Positions 1-12,700 of a stretch of 64,000 nucleotides of DNA are shown one piece after another. Origin of the DNA: Thamnaconus septentrionalis (Eukaryota > Chordata > Actinopteri > Tetraodontiformes > Monacanthidae). Both the position numbers and the translations under genes were made by a program. A model generated the notes under the pieces. That model searched no databases and was not told the origin of the DNA. It saw only the letters and a list, made by a program, of their open reading frames with translations. Location of the stretch: contig CM020506.1 in the NCBI GenBank assembly GCA_009823395.1, forward strand, positions 5,046,501 to 5,110,500, given 5' to 3'. How positions within the stretch are numbered: position 1 is the first letter of the stretch; the number at the start of each line of letters is the position of its first letter.

Positions 1-204
1 ACTTGTTTTAAATATATATGTTAGTTTTTTGAGTTGGTCAGCTGCTGCTTTCTGACTGAGCCATCACTCCATGGCAGGAGGTTTTCTGAGGTTTTTCGAT
101 CAACTCTGAGTCTGGCATGGCACCATAAAATATCTCAGTGAGAGAAGTCCAGAAAGCAGGAGAGGCGACTTCAGAACAATTCAAGTAGAGATTGTGGCAC
201 TCAC

Positions 205-308
205 AAGTCAAAGCGGAGGTTCTGCTTCTCCTCGAAGAAGTAGTCCAGGATGTACTTGCGAACAAAGTCGGGGTTGAGCGTGTTGTCGATCACCTCCGTT
301 CGGCCAAA
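205..308 (-). CDS. cpne5: Copine exon 4
   Basis: The acceptor is TTCACAG and the donor GTGAGT. It reads [18 protein letters not shown], then [16 protein letters not shown], and ends with TT of a Leu codon. This is among the most conserved parts of the copine C2A domain. The next exon lies beyond base 1. Confidence 0.95.
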
Positions 309-3300
309 CTGTGAACCGGAAGAAAGTGGAAAAGGCGAGAAAAGATGGAAGGAAAAGAGATTTTATTAATACTCATAGGAGAGCATTGTGGATGTCTCCA
401 CATCCTACATCTTTGTACTCACTACTTTTTAGAATATAAAAACTCTGAATCTGATTTCATACATTTGCTGAAAACTGAATTTATCAGAGGCCTGATGGAT
501 GGAGTCGCTTTCAAGCGCTGCAGAAGCCTGACAACCATCCCGCTGTCTTCCACCTCCCTCCTCTCCCACATTAATTACAGCCAGATAACTGGCTGGTCGG
601 GCCCGCAGAGAGTTAAGAGATGAGGAAAGAAGTGAGGAAAATGTGCCTAAAAGATGGGGGAGGGAAGAGCAGCGCGAGCGTACTTGGAGTGAAAAGAGGA
701 GGGAGGGGGGGGAGGGGATGGACAGCAGAGTGGGTGTGGGAAAGGAGTGGGAGGGGCGGGGGAGGAACGGCACCGCTGATTAAGTCTCTGTAATTAGGTG
801 GATTTTCTCTCCGATGTGCCAAACTGCAGGGATATATGCCAAAAAAAACTCACAAAAAACTGGCAGAGACCTGCAAATGCTACATGAACATATTGCACAT
901 AAGAATGATTAACATTTAACAATGTGGGAGTATAGTACTAAAAAAAAAAAAAAAAAAAAAAGCCTTAACGATGATGTATTCCATTAAAGCTCAGTCCTAA
1001 TCTAGTGTGAGAATTAATTTCACTCCCATTAAGCAGTTTTGTGACGGCTTTGATTTTTGCAACTATGATCAGTGAAAATTTAATCGTGTGTCATATTTTT
1101 TATAGTCAGTCATTTCCAATTGTTGGCATGAAACTTTTTTTTGTTTAATTCTTCTATTATCCACCTACTGTCATCCCGATAGCTACAAACTAGTGTTGTC
1201 GTCAAGGCGGCACCAACCGAGACATCGAGGCCAAGACAAGACCAAGACTGTATATATATCAACGAAAAATAACAACAAAACAGAAGAAAATTAGCAATTC
1301 AAGTTTGCTTCCAAATCGAACAGCAAGGTCTCTTTTCAGCAAGGTATCTTTTAATAATTTTCTTCAACATTTTGCTGCTTTGCCAACTATTTTGAACCAT
1401 TTTCAAAAAAACAACTTTGCCTGATAAAATTAAAAAATAAATTAACTAGGAATACGTGGGTGTATCACTCTGGGTGTCACAAATACAGCGAAACACGGCA
1501 GCAGCTGGATTCTTTCCTGTTATTATTGTGTCATTGCAGTGTTCTTGACCAGTCTTGATCAAAAATCCAGAGTCCGTCCAGTCTCAGACCGAAACAAGAC
1601 CGAGACCGTTAAAAAGTGGTCTTTAGACCAAGACCAATCTCGAGTACTACAACACAACAACAAGCAGTGAATTAATGGCGGTGGTGTGGTGCATTTACAG
1701 TATGTGAAGGTGAATTCATCAGAATTTTTCACTTGACTGGTGTGAAGTTCTGATAGTTTAACGTTTGTCTAATGAGGCCAAACTGCTTGCAACTTGGTTG
1801 GGTTGAATAATTAATACATGGACTGTTTAAAGTCAAACATTTAATTGTGCATCACTGACTGATTTTCAACAGTGATTTTTTTTTTCCATTTCCTAACTTT
1901 CCTCCTTCCATGATTTGATTTTGATTCTCTTCTTTTGACCCACTTGCTCGACTTCATTAACACCGTTGCTGTTTTCGTGCCTCTTGCCTTGAATGCGTGA
2001 TAAATATTTATACTGGGCAACGCTGCCAGGATCGATACATTAAATCAATGTCAAGGCAGCCGTGCGTAAGTGGGAGTTGAACTTCCTTTTCTTGTTCTCG
2101 GGCAGCAGGTGGTTCACATGTTAATGGTGCGTTTCCAGTCGATGTGGAGAAGAAAAAAAAAAAAACCGAAACACCCAATGCACTCCGGGGCCATTAAAAC
2201 ATCCTCTGCTCCGTGCAGCTGCTGCACGCTGAACACCTCTTTGAACTCCGAGTTGTCCAGGTCGTGCTTCTCTCTGGGTGAACCCACCAGCTGAGCTGAT
2301 CTAAATTTAACGGCAGCGTTGGTTGGAGGAGCGGAGTGGGAAGGGAAAAAACAGCAACAACAAAAAAAAAAAAAAATCGGGAGGTGGATGTTTCCATCCG
2401 CAAAGCAACCTCGACCCCTTTTACGGGACCCTGAGGTGTTGATGAGGTTGGCGGGGCATCGTGTTGGCCGCCATGGGCTCCGTCCTGTGATTTCCCCGCT
2501 GAGTGGAAGAGACAATAGCGCGCTGCGGAGTTCATTACGCTCCGCTCTGCTGCTGGAGACGGCTAATGAGAATCTGGCGTGGAATCCCTGACCACCGCCT
2601 CCGATACACACACGCTGCAGAGCAGGGTGGCTAGATCACACATGCACGTAGTGAAATGAGCTCCTCTGGCCTGGATCGGCTCCTGCTGACTGCTGCAGTG
2701 TCTGATGCTGAAATGTGAGCGCGTCCCAGTGGTCTGATGTACCAGAAAAAAGAGAGAAAAAAACCTGAGTCCTGCAGAGGAGCAGCGATAACGCGACAGC
2801 AGCCTAATCCTTCATTATCTCTGTAGTCCGCCTGTTCCAAACCTGAGCAAGATTTCATTATCACCACCCCTGGAGCTCCCAGCACTCAACGTTTCAGGAC
2901 ATTTGGCCAACTCTGGGCTTTGTCTGACTGTAATGGAGGAGAGTTATGGGCATTTAAAATGTTGAGGGAGGAAAAAACAAAAAAAACAGCCAAACGACCT
3001 GTTTCATCAACACTCGTGCACGCTCCAGTTGCACGGTGAGACCCTGAGGTTGTTAGAGAGCCGGCGGCTTATTGGCTCCCCCTGCGCCTCCTGAGTTACG
3101 CAACCTTCACTTTGCCAGTATTTTAGAACAATATGATGTGTCAGTGAGTGAACTCCCCGGGAACGAGAGAAGTCCCTCCTTTACTTAGTTTGCTGGCTCT
3201 GCTTTACAGGAAGTGTTTGCTCAAACAAGCAAAAAAAGCAGTTAAGGACTGCAGCCCCTTGTGATGTCATCAAGGGAGATAAACCTACTGCGAAGAGGAC

Positions 3301-6300
3301 CAACAGCCATTAAAGGTCCATATAAGATATATACGACAGTGACGTCCACACAGAAGCGTGACTTCATAGACTTTTAAATCTTTTAGCTTTTATTGTTGTT
3401 TTAATGACCTGCACCATTTGAAAGTGAAGCCTGCAGGAGAAATAGGAGGAGGACAGGGAGGAGGAGGACAAGAAGAAGAAGGAGGAGGAGGAGGAGGAGG
3501 AGAAGGTCGGTGTTGGGGAGGAGGAGGAGAAGGACAAGAAGGAGGAGGAGGAAGAGGAGGAGCAGAAGGAGGACCAGAAGGTCGAGGTGGAGGAGGAGGA
3601 GAGGAAGGAACAGGAGGAGGAGGAGGAGGAGGAGAAACAGGATGGCAATGTGTAAAGTTTAGCCGAGAGGAGTCATCAGGCAGCAATCAGATCTCGACAA
3701 ACGCCGATTAAACATGCCAACCACAGCTGTGTTTGCTGATTGAAGTCTGATCACATGATCACCGTTTTAAGCAACAAAGATACAACATACACACACACAC
3801 ACGTGCTTTATTGTGTCTTTAACATGCTGCTTACACACTCTCAGAGAAGCGGCAGCACAGCGCTGTGTGCAGGGTGTCACCAGCAAATTAGACGGTGGGA
3901 AAGAAGAAAAGGTCAGACATGTCACACCCTCATGAAACCCGCAGCGAGCGTGAAGAATTAGCGCCGTCCCTTCTTCCTCTCTGCTCTTTTTGCAGCGGCA
4001 AAGCTGCGAGGTTCCCTTCAACTGATGCACAGGAAACGGTTGGTTTTGTTTTTTGTGCAAAAAGCCAAAGACAGAAATTTCTCAAACAAAGTCCAGGGGT
4101 GACCAATGAGCTGTCTGCCTTTTAGATTTCCGCAAATGTGTGGCTGGGCAACATAAAGCCTTTGATAGCATACGTCTATGTTACTCTTTATGAATGTTAT
4201 TAGCAGGAATTAGCAGGATTAGAAATGTTTCATCTTTTGCAGCTAAAATTCAATGAAAATAGATTTATTTGCCTACAATCAGAAGCTGATTAAATTTTGT
4301 TTTTGCCAAAGAAATTTGTGGAGCCTATATTTTGTACTTTATTATATTTCTCTAAAGAAATGTCCGTGAGTTGCTCATGATATTGTTCCCTTGGTATACT
4401 CTAAATACTTACTGATAAATAGTGTCTTGGATTTTGAGGTTTCTCTAATAAAAATTCTTTTTTAGCCCTGCTGAGACTGACTGTACTCGTGGATTATCAG
4501 AAGGTTTCTGATTTTAATAAGGTCACAGGTCTGTATCACTGAGCACCAAAATGAAAAACAATGTTTTCCTGCTCTAGCTGGGTGCATTTTAATTACTGCT
4601 TCACCCACAGCGCTCTTTTTGCTCAAATGTTTCTCTGTTCCTAAGTCGATATGTCACACACAACAATCACTTTCCTGTAAAATGAGATTCCAATTGCTTT
4701 GTTGTGAGATACATACCGTATTAGTATTCACGCCTGGCTAAGCTACTTAAGTGGATTCTCAGTTTGTAAAAAAAAACAAAAAAAACAGCCTTTGGACAAT
4801 GAAGAGGGGACACAGAGAGCCAAACAAAGCATGTTAACTTGCAGTAGTGTTGACACGTTGATGCCAAAAGTGCTCCGAGGTTGTTAAACTTCAGTGGCCG
4901 CAGAGGGAACGAGGGACCTGCGCGGTCGGATGGCACCTGTTAGCACGTGAAAATCCTCATTAAATGTAACTGATGCAAACGCTGCAGGTTAATGTCTGAA
5001 AACATTAGCCCCCAAAAAGTGTGCATTGACTCACCAGTTTGAATTCACTTCCTCTTTCCGTTTGTTTATTTATTTATCTATTCATTTATCCAGTTGGGAT
5101 CAGTCCAACTAGCTCATGAATCTTTTTCTGTGTTTGATAGTTTTGCTTGTGAAAAAAAATAATTAAAATGTCACATGAAGGTGTTTCACAGCTGACGACT
5201 CTCTCTGAGAATCACTGCATTTGTAAGATAATAGACAGCCGAGGTATATTAGGTCATGAAATGAAATGAACTCTTGTTACGTGTGAAGGGGAAACGCTCG
5301 TCACGCTAATTGCACCTGACAGGAAGAACTACCTGTCTCAGACTGTAACGATCAAATCATCACAACAGAGGCCGTGTTCTATGAGGGACTCCTTTAATGG
5401 CGGCGATACAAAACGCAGCTTTGCTTTTCAACGTGCGGACTCGTCGCCCCGCTCGACGACACCCACACAGCCATCTGCTTCGGAAAACAAGGCCGCGTAA
5501 GTGCGGTTTTAATTATATGATAATCATTGTATTTAACAATGGACGCCTCAGGAAATGAATGTTGTAGTATCTAATTGCATTAAATGGTGTTTCTGAAACA
5601 CAAACTCAGAAACAGAAAATATCTGGTCAAAACTTTGAAAATGTACATTTGCGCTTCTGGAGGCTGAATTAGTTTTACAGGAACTGTTTCATCCTTCACC
5701 TTCATTTTCTCAGAGACTCTAGGGGAGGAGACTCAGCGGCCAGGTTGCCAGGTTGGACAGCTTGGTCGTCAGAGCTGATTCAGTTGTTTGTTCTGCATCA
5801 TGCTGGTACCAACTTCCTCAACTTGCAGCGGCACAAACCGATTGGGCTACTTTGAATGTGGGAGGCTGAAGGTTCATCCAATCACCTTTCATGTTCTTGT
5901 ACTTCTTCTTTTATTGTTTATTATTATAATATTATTTTTGGCAACTGAAGATGTGTGTTCAAAATTTCAACTTGTCTCTCAAAGACTGGTGATGACAGAG
6001 TTAACGTTTTCCTTCACCTAACTTACCTTTTTAATGATGATGTTCTCACATTTTTGTTTGTTTGTTTGCTTACTATAGAACTGAGTGAAGCTGCAACAGA
6101 ACGGCATCAAAGACCGAGTGGTTCCAATTTAGTAGCATTTTTATCTTGTTTCTATGCTGACCATATCACTTATAAAAGCATACGGTTGGGGTAAACATGC
6201 TCTTGGCCTCTGTTGAAATGTGCAGGCACAACAATCCCGCCTCCACCAGTCAGACCAACATTTATTTAAAAATATAAACATCATCACAACATAACATTCC

Positions 6301-6672
6301 CAAGGGTCATTATATTCAGTTATTCTATATAGCAACAACATCTATTTTATGCCATCTTACATTACTCACAATATTACACACTGGGCCTTTAAACAACAAA
6401 GTGAATTTTTAGGTTAAACTCCATAAACCAAAGAAGGTCAAAAAAAAAAAAAAAAAATCTGTCATAAATTCCACATAGACATTCCACAGAGAGTGCCAGA
6501 GACATATTAATCACTACAGTTTGTTCAGCATTTGGCTGCTGCGAGCAATTAGACAAGATGTGTTTGGCTACACGCTCGTTCTGCTGAAGACTGATTGCCA
6601 AACCGCCTGAACAAAGTTGTAAAACAGGAGCTGCACGAGTTTCCAAGTGGTTCACTCTGCTTTCCAAACACA

Positions 6673-6717
<45 letters not shown>

Positions 6718-9700
6718 ACTCACCTCTCTCCACTGTTTTGTTTCTATTCCTTGTGTATAAAGGACGCATACTGTAAAAGGGGGGTGGGGGGGGGGAGGGA
6801 AATCAGAGAGAGAGAGAAGATAAAAGAGACGACATGTGAGAGGAATGAAAGAGTTACGATGAGAATCAGAATAAAACGGACTCGGACTTCAAACTGGACA
6901 TAAATTGGAGGGTTTCAACAACCAGCGGAGGCAAAACAACCATTTCCCAAGCGACAGAGCGGCACATTCAAAGGGAATGAAAGTGGGGGAAAGGATGAAA
7001 ATCGAGCAGAGCTTAAAGACGTCTATGCACCTTATTCAAATTTAACAAAAAAGAAAGTGTACGTGAGCAAAGAGACAAGAAACTCACATGGGTCCGATTT
7101 AGAGAAGGTGTCTTTGTCCAGCAGGTTCCTGCAAAGAAATTAAAGAGAACAAATGCAGTTGTTACACAGTGAAGGCAGAGACGCACTTGAACGTCACTTT
7201 TGGAAAAATACATTCCCTTTAGTGCTCTACACCATTAATATGTCATTGGCACTGTGACTTTATAACAGTGTAATTCTGTCAACAAGCTCCATATTTTTCA
7301 TGGCAACTGAAGTAGCTTCTAAAGTGCCAGTGTGTGAGATTCAGAGGCCCCTAATGGCGACGAGATGTACTGCAAACAACAGCCACATGGAGTGGCTCCC
7401 CGTCCTGGACTGCTGGAGGTGTGTAGTGGCACCGTACAACCGCCTTCTCACAAGTGAACCCACTTTTCATCTAGATTTCATCTAAGGAATTATTTTATGA
7501 AATAAAATATGAAAGTAGACATTTACTAGATGCATGACGTACAAGACTAAAGATGTTTTGCAACAACGATGCAGTGATTGCACCGAAGCAGAGGGAGAAA
7601 CACTGCAGTATGCAAGTTTGGGGAAGATAATTATTAATTTCATCAGCGGTGGAGCTGCTCCAGCACCAACATGACCTCTCTGGACTCCAACATGCCTCCC
7701 CCGTCACTTTGACACTAGTTAATGTCTGGGCTCTGGAAATAAAATACATATAGCTCAAGAATGAATGATTGAACGAGACCTTTCGTTGGACCTCGTAAAA
7801 AACAGGAGCCGTGTCAGAGGCAAAGGTTGTTGAAGAACACGGCATTTAGCCCTAATTATAATTGTACCATCCATTTACGGACTGATGGGGTTTCCGAGCG
7901 ATCGATAAGTACGGCAGCCGGTGTCAGGACTCATCATTGCAGTGCAGATCACATTTCATCTGAATCCTTTGAATATGACGTGCCGTTAGTGCCTGCGGCT
8001 TTTATTTACTGCAAATTCCAAGACAGGAAATTACAGGCTTGTGCGATACGAGGAGAGGAGAGGTCACCCCGCTTGTCTGACTGTTTCCACCATCACGCAT
8101 CTGTCAGTTTGCTTAAAGGCTCCCGTCTCCCAAGTTGAAAAATGATTGGACGAGACAAGACAAGGACATGTAAAATCAATGTTTTTTATTTCTATTGTGC
8201 GTAAAGCAGCAATAGTTGGTCTTTGCTTAGCAACACACCTGTTTTTCCCTTCATGTCTTTTTTATTGGGATGTTAAATCTTAAGTGGAGATGATGGCGAC
8301 GGCGACATCACACAAAGCCTTCAGGCGAGCTGTGCCTCTGATGGTGAGGTAGGATGCGTTTTTAGCTTACAAAAGAACAGCTTAATGAATATCAGAAGCA
8401 GGTTCACACTGAGAAAAATAGGACAATATATGTTGTTATGCCGTCAAAACTTTGCTAAAAAATAAAGCGCGCTAGCCAGCATTGGTGTTCCTCGCCACCT
8501 TCGTTGTGATGCATGTGGTTTACGTGCTCCAGATTTGTTTCGTTATCCCTTTCAAATGTAAGCAAAAAAAACAATCCATGTAACGAGACTTGCTCACTTG
8601 CTTTGCCTTTTCCAAACGTATTTAATGAATAAAGTGGGTATCACCGCATCAACACCTAGTGAATTTAGAGGCTAAACTGACTTTGAATGAGTGAAAACAA
8701 CTAGTGGCTGCAGTCTGAACGACACTTTGGTGTAGAAAAATGCGCATACATCAGCTGCACCCGCTGCCTTCACACGAACACGTTCTCTCGATGCACAGGC
8801 TCTCGGAAAACTTCCCTCTCTTGACGTGTGCATTCCATTTTTTTTCCGCCTGGCTGATTGCCATCTCGTACTGCTGTGCGCTTTCCTCCCTCCTCTTCCC
8901 CCAGGTTTGTCCCTTCCCGAGGCCCTTTTTGATGCATTTCCGTGGAATCTATCTCTCCCTGAATTAATCTCTCAACCTCTGTCCGTGTTTCAAGTGTCCG
9001 TCTCGCACCTCCATCACGCTCGGCTTGACCTTTGCCCACAGCCCGCCGGAGGCTCTGGTGTATCTGCTGTGTGGAATCAAGCACTATTGTTTTCTCGCAT
9101 TCACTACATTTCGCAACTCAAGATGGGAAAATGTTTTTTTTTTGGCAATCTCTCTTTTACTTTACACGGCATTTTTCTCATTTGGCATTCAATATACCGT
9201 TCCTCCTCCTCCTCCTTGGCTGTTTAGCAGTCGCGACCCTGAAAGATTCAAATGCTGAAAATTTAGAAAAAGACAACCATGGCACGTTTGTATGAAGGGC
9301 CAGCAACTGCATGATGCAGGATTTGTGCAAAAGGGGTTTTAATTGCAAATTGTTCCAAACAGATGCGGCTGCAAATTGGTGCACGCCCAGTACATCGTTA
9401 CCACGACACGTTCAAAGCAAAGAAGTTCTTATTCCCCATTTAAAGTTGCAAGTTGAACGATTTTCTTTTCCCCTGTTTAATTTATTAGTTCTTTGTCTCC
9501 AAACACATATTCAGCTGGATTCTTTCCATCCAGCGGGCTACCCTAACGACCCTCAAAGGGTACATTAGCATACTGCGTGGTGCAGCAATCCCAGTACATT
9601 TGAGCTCCATCGGCTCACGTAATGAGGGTGTTCGTGGGACCTCGAGCAAACATTCCGCAGCACGGCAAACAAACAGTGTAAACCGCTGCACTGTAGGCGG

Positions 9701-12700
9701 CTGGAGCTACGCCGACTTAATAAATCGGCCACTTCCTGTGGACACAGCGTGCAGATTTGGCTGAAACGTGAAAATCAATATGCAAGATTTAACATTCACC
9801 GCGACGCCTCGAAGTCAACAACTCATCTGATCAGCTGCTCAGGTACCAGCAGAACAGGAGATGTTACACGACCATTGGAGACTGGCAGTCATAAAACGAC
9901 GGCTCGCTAGATAGAAGAGAGATGCACACGTGTGTGTGTGCACACACACTTCTGGAAATCAGCATGATAGTGACGACACACCAGCCAGTCGTTGGCTCCA
10001 CCCTCTAAGGTCACCTGACAGCCATGTACCCTTCATATGTAGAAGGTCCAACAAAGAATAGATTTTTCCTTTGCAGGACAGTTTTCACAGGGCAGTAGAG
10101 CAAAAAAAAAAAATCTGATTATCATCTTGGCATCCAGGAAGAGCACAATGTCCTCAGCAGTAATGTCCTCCACAGAGACACACATGGCTTCCATCAACCT
10201 GTTGAGTGATTTGCGTTAATATTGCCGCGGATTAAGGAGGAAATAAATTACTTGTAATTTTTTCTACAAACTCCAAAGCCAAAGCTGCAAAGCTCTCAGA
10301 CCTCTCAGTCTGTGGGAGATGAAGTTTGACCCGCCACGGCGAAACAGCCGCTCTCCACCCACGTCTGTTGTCTCCTAGCGTCTCATTATCACAAGCTTGA
10401 CTGTTGAGTTTGATGGCATTTTTTTTTTCTTTAAAAAGGAGCAATCTCTCTTCGACAAACCATTTACACGGATTATTAATTTTATCTTCTGCTCGGCGGG
10501 GGCGGGCTGTTGATGCGGCGGAGGAGGACGACTTTCTTGGAGATCTAAAAATGGCGCCATGATTAGGTGGCGTGTGGGCAGATCCCTGGCCTTTCATTTT
10601 TTCTGTGTTCCTCACACAGAGTGTCAGCGGCTCCCTCAGGTTTCAGGGGAGCCGCTGCCTCAGGTTTCCAACCCCTCCCTGGAGACCCTCGTGGTTCTTC
10701 TACACAGAGAAACAGGCGGCGGCGAGCCGACTCCACCTGCTATTGCGGCTGCGCCAACACTTGGCATTCATCAGCGGGCGCCTCGCCGACAGTCGACCAA
10801 GCGTGGAAGCGCCCAACCAATTATTTCAGCATTTCCCTTTCTGGCTTCTCCTAATTTAGCACACGGTTGTTGTTGGCGGTCCAAAATAAATCAGCCCCGT
10901 GTCATCCACCGCTGCCTCCTCTTCCTCTCTCACTTCCACCTCCTGTTTATCTGCCGGCTGTGTATGATGCCTCGCCATTATCTGATATGTTAAGCGTAGC
11001 CTCCTCTTGCTTTCATCCCAGTGTGTCTCTGCTATTCTTTTCCCAATCGCCAGCGTTCAGTCGGAAAATGCTGAATTTTTAAGGCGCGAACAGCTGGAGA
11101 TCACACGCTCCGACCTGGAAAAAATTGAAACGGAAATGCAGAATTAGGTCCAATTTCAGCTTGTACTTTTGATGTGGTGCCACAAGGACGTGTTAAAAGG
11201 CAATAAAGTCACTCCTTTGGTTTCATCCGCATCCAGTATCCTATATTTACAGCCACTATGTTCAGCGGCTGTTACAAATTCATCTTTCCGCCGCAGAAGA
11301 AATCTGCCGCAAACCCTAATCAATAACCTTTTGGAGACGAAACAAAACATTCCCATCCAACTGTCAAGGATAACCATGTTTAATAATTAACCCTGACGGA
11401 TAGATTTAATTAACATAAATATAATAATGTTTCCTTTTTAACCCATGTACTTCTGTTGTTTTCTATGTGTTATGCCAAAATGATAAAATGATGGTTTATT
11501 TTAGGTTTACTGTTTTCAAAAATTCCTTCTGATGGCCTTGTCCAAGGTTCTTTGCTGCTAAAACACTCATTTCAAATGGCAGTCAAAGTCATAAGATACA
11601 CACAGATGGCTTCCTTTGGGCCAATCACAAAGAAGTGAATAAACCGACATCATCGCATGAGCGTATTATTACACTTTTATTTAATTACAATTATGCCAAG
11701 AGTGTTAAAAGGTGATTCAAACATGATTTTGCAAATGAGCAACAAATCTCCTGTGCAACTGATTACCATCATAGATTGGGAAACAAGCGCAGGACAAATA
11801 ACAGCGCAAGGTGCTGTTGTCTGTGCTGCGCTGTGGCCTCGCCATGCTGCTCCCAATTCTCACACAAAAAAAAACAACAAAAACACTAACAGCAAATCAG
11901 TCAGGGAGGCTGTGTAAAAAGACTCCTGACAACAGAGCAGCAGGAGCCCAGAGATCCAGAAAAGTGTCATCCAACCTCGTTGAAATGATGCTTTAATCCC
12001 ACGGCGCGGCAGCCTCTTGGTGCCTTCCACACCACAACAATCCTGTCCTACATTTCTCCACACGCTTTGTTGTAAAAGTGCTGCAACTTTGCAAAGCAGC
12101 TGAGCGAGAGCGCCGCGTGTCTACACCGTCGGTCGTAATTAACTGCAGCGTGAAGTTCTGTTTTTGGGATAATTTTGTCCCACGACGCACGAAACAGAAG
12201 AAGAAGAAGAAGAAGAAGAAGAAGAAGAAGAAGAAGAAGAAGAAGAAGAAGAAGAAGAAGAAACTGTCATTTCTTCCAACGTGGAGCCTGGATGAAAGCA
12301 AACGATCTCTCTTTTTAATTTTTTTATTTTTTTTTTAAATAGAGTGTGGAGAAACTTTTCATTTGGGGCCTTAAAACAACTGCTGCTGCTGCTGCTGGAT
12401 TACAAATTCAAAAGGTGCCACCAGATTAGCATTAGCTGTTGCGTAATCCATTTCAAAGGGATAGGCAATACTAAGGGGGGCTTCGCACCAAGTTCCTGAA
12501 ACCCAACCCCCCCGCTCCGCACACTATGCAAATGAGGCTATGAAAAGATCTGAGCGGCAGCAGAGGCAGGCAGTTTTGGGTGTCTCTGCGCGCACTGGGG
12601 GGAGAAACTGTGAAAATGATGTGAGTGCAGGAATTAAGGCGAAATCAAATGGAAGAACAAGACGAGGAGAGAATGTGTGTCAGAAGTCTGTGTTTGTGTG

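Larger units (their letters stand above)
309..6723 (-). other. Copine intron 3
   Basis: No coding exon recognised. It holds a poly-A run, a putative non-autonomous DNA transposon (1190-1655), a GGA-rich purine tract, a short CA repeat near 3790 and a large GT repeat next to exon 3. The stretch 4140-5760 is AT-rich with nothing recognisable. Confidence 0.8.

Noticed and set aside
3364..3711. Ser/Pro-rich and Gly/Glu-rich open frames
   Set aside because: All are translations of the GGA-rich repeat in different frames.
4975..5070. Possible copine exon ending in CTG before a GTGAGT donor near 5035
   Set aside because: The translation does not match copine, and the true exon between exons 2 and 4 was found at 6724-6770 in phase.
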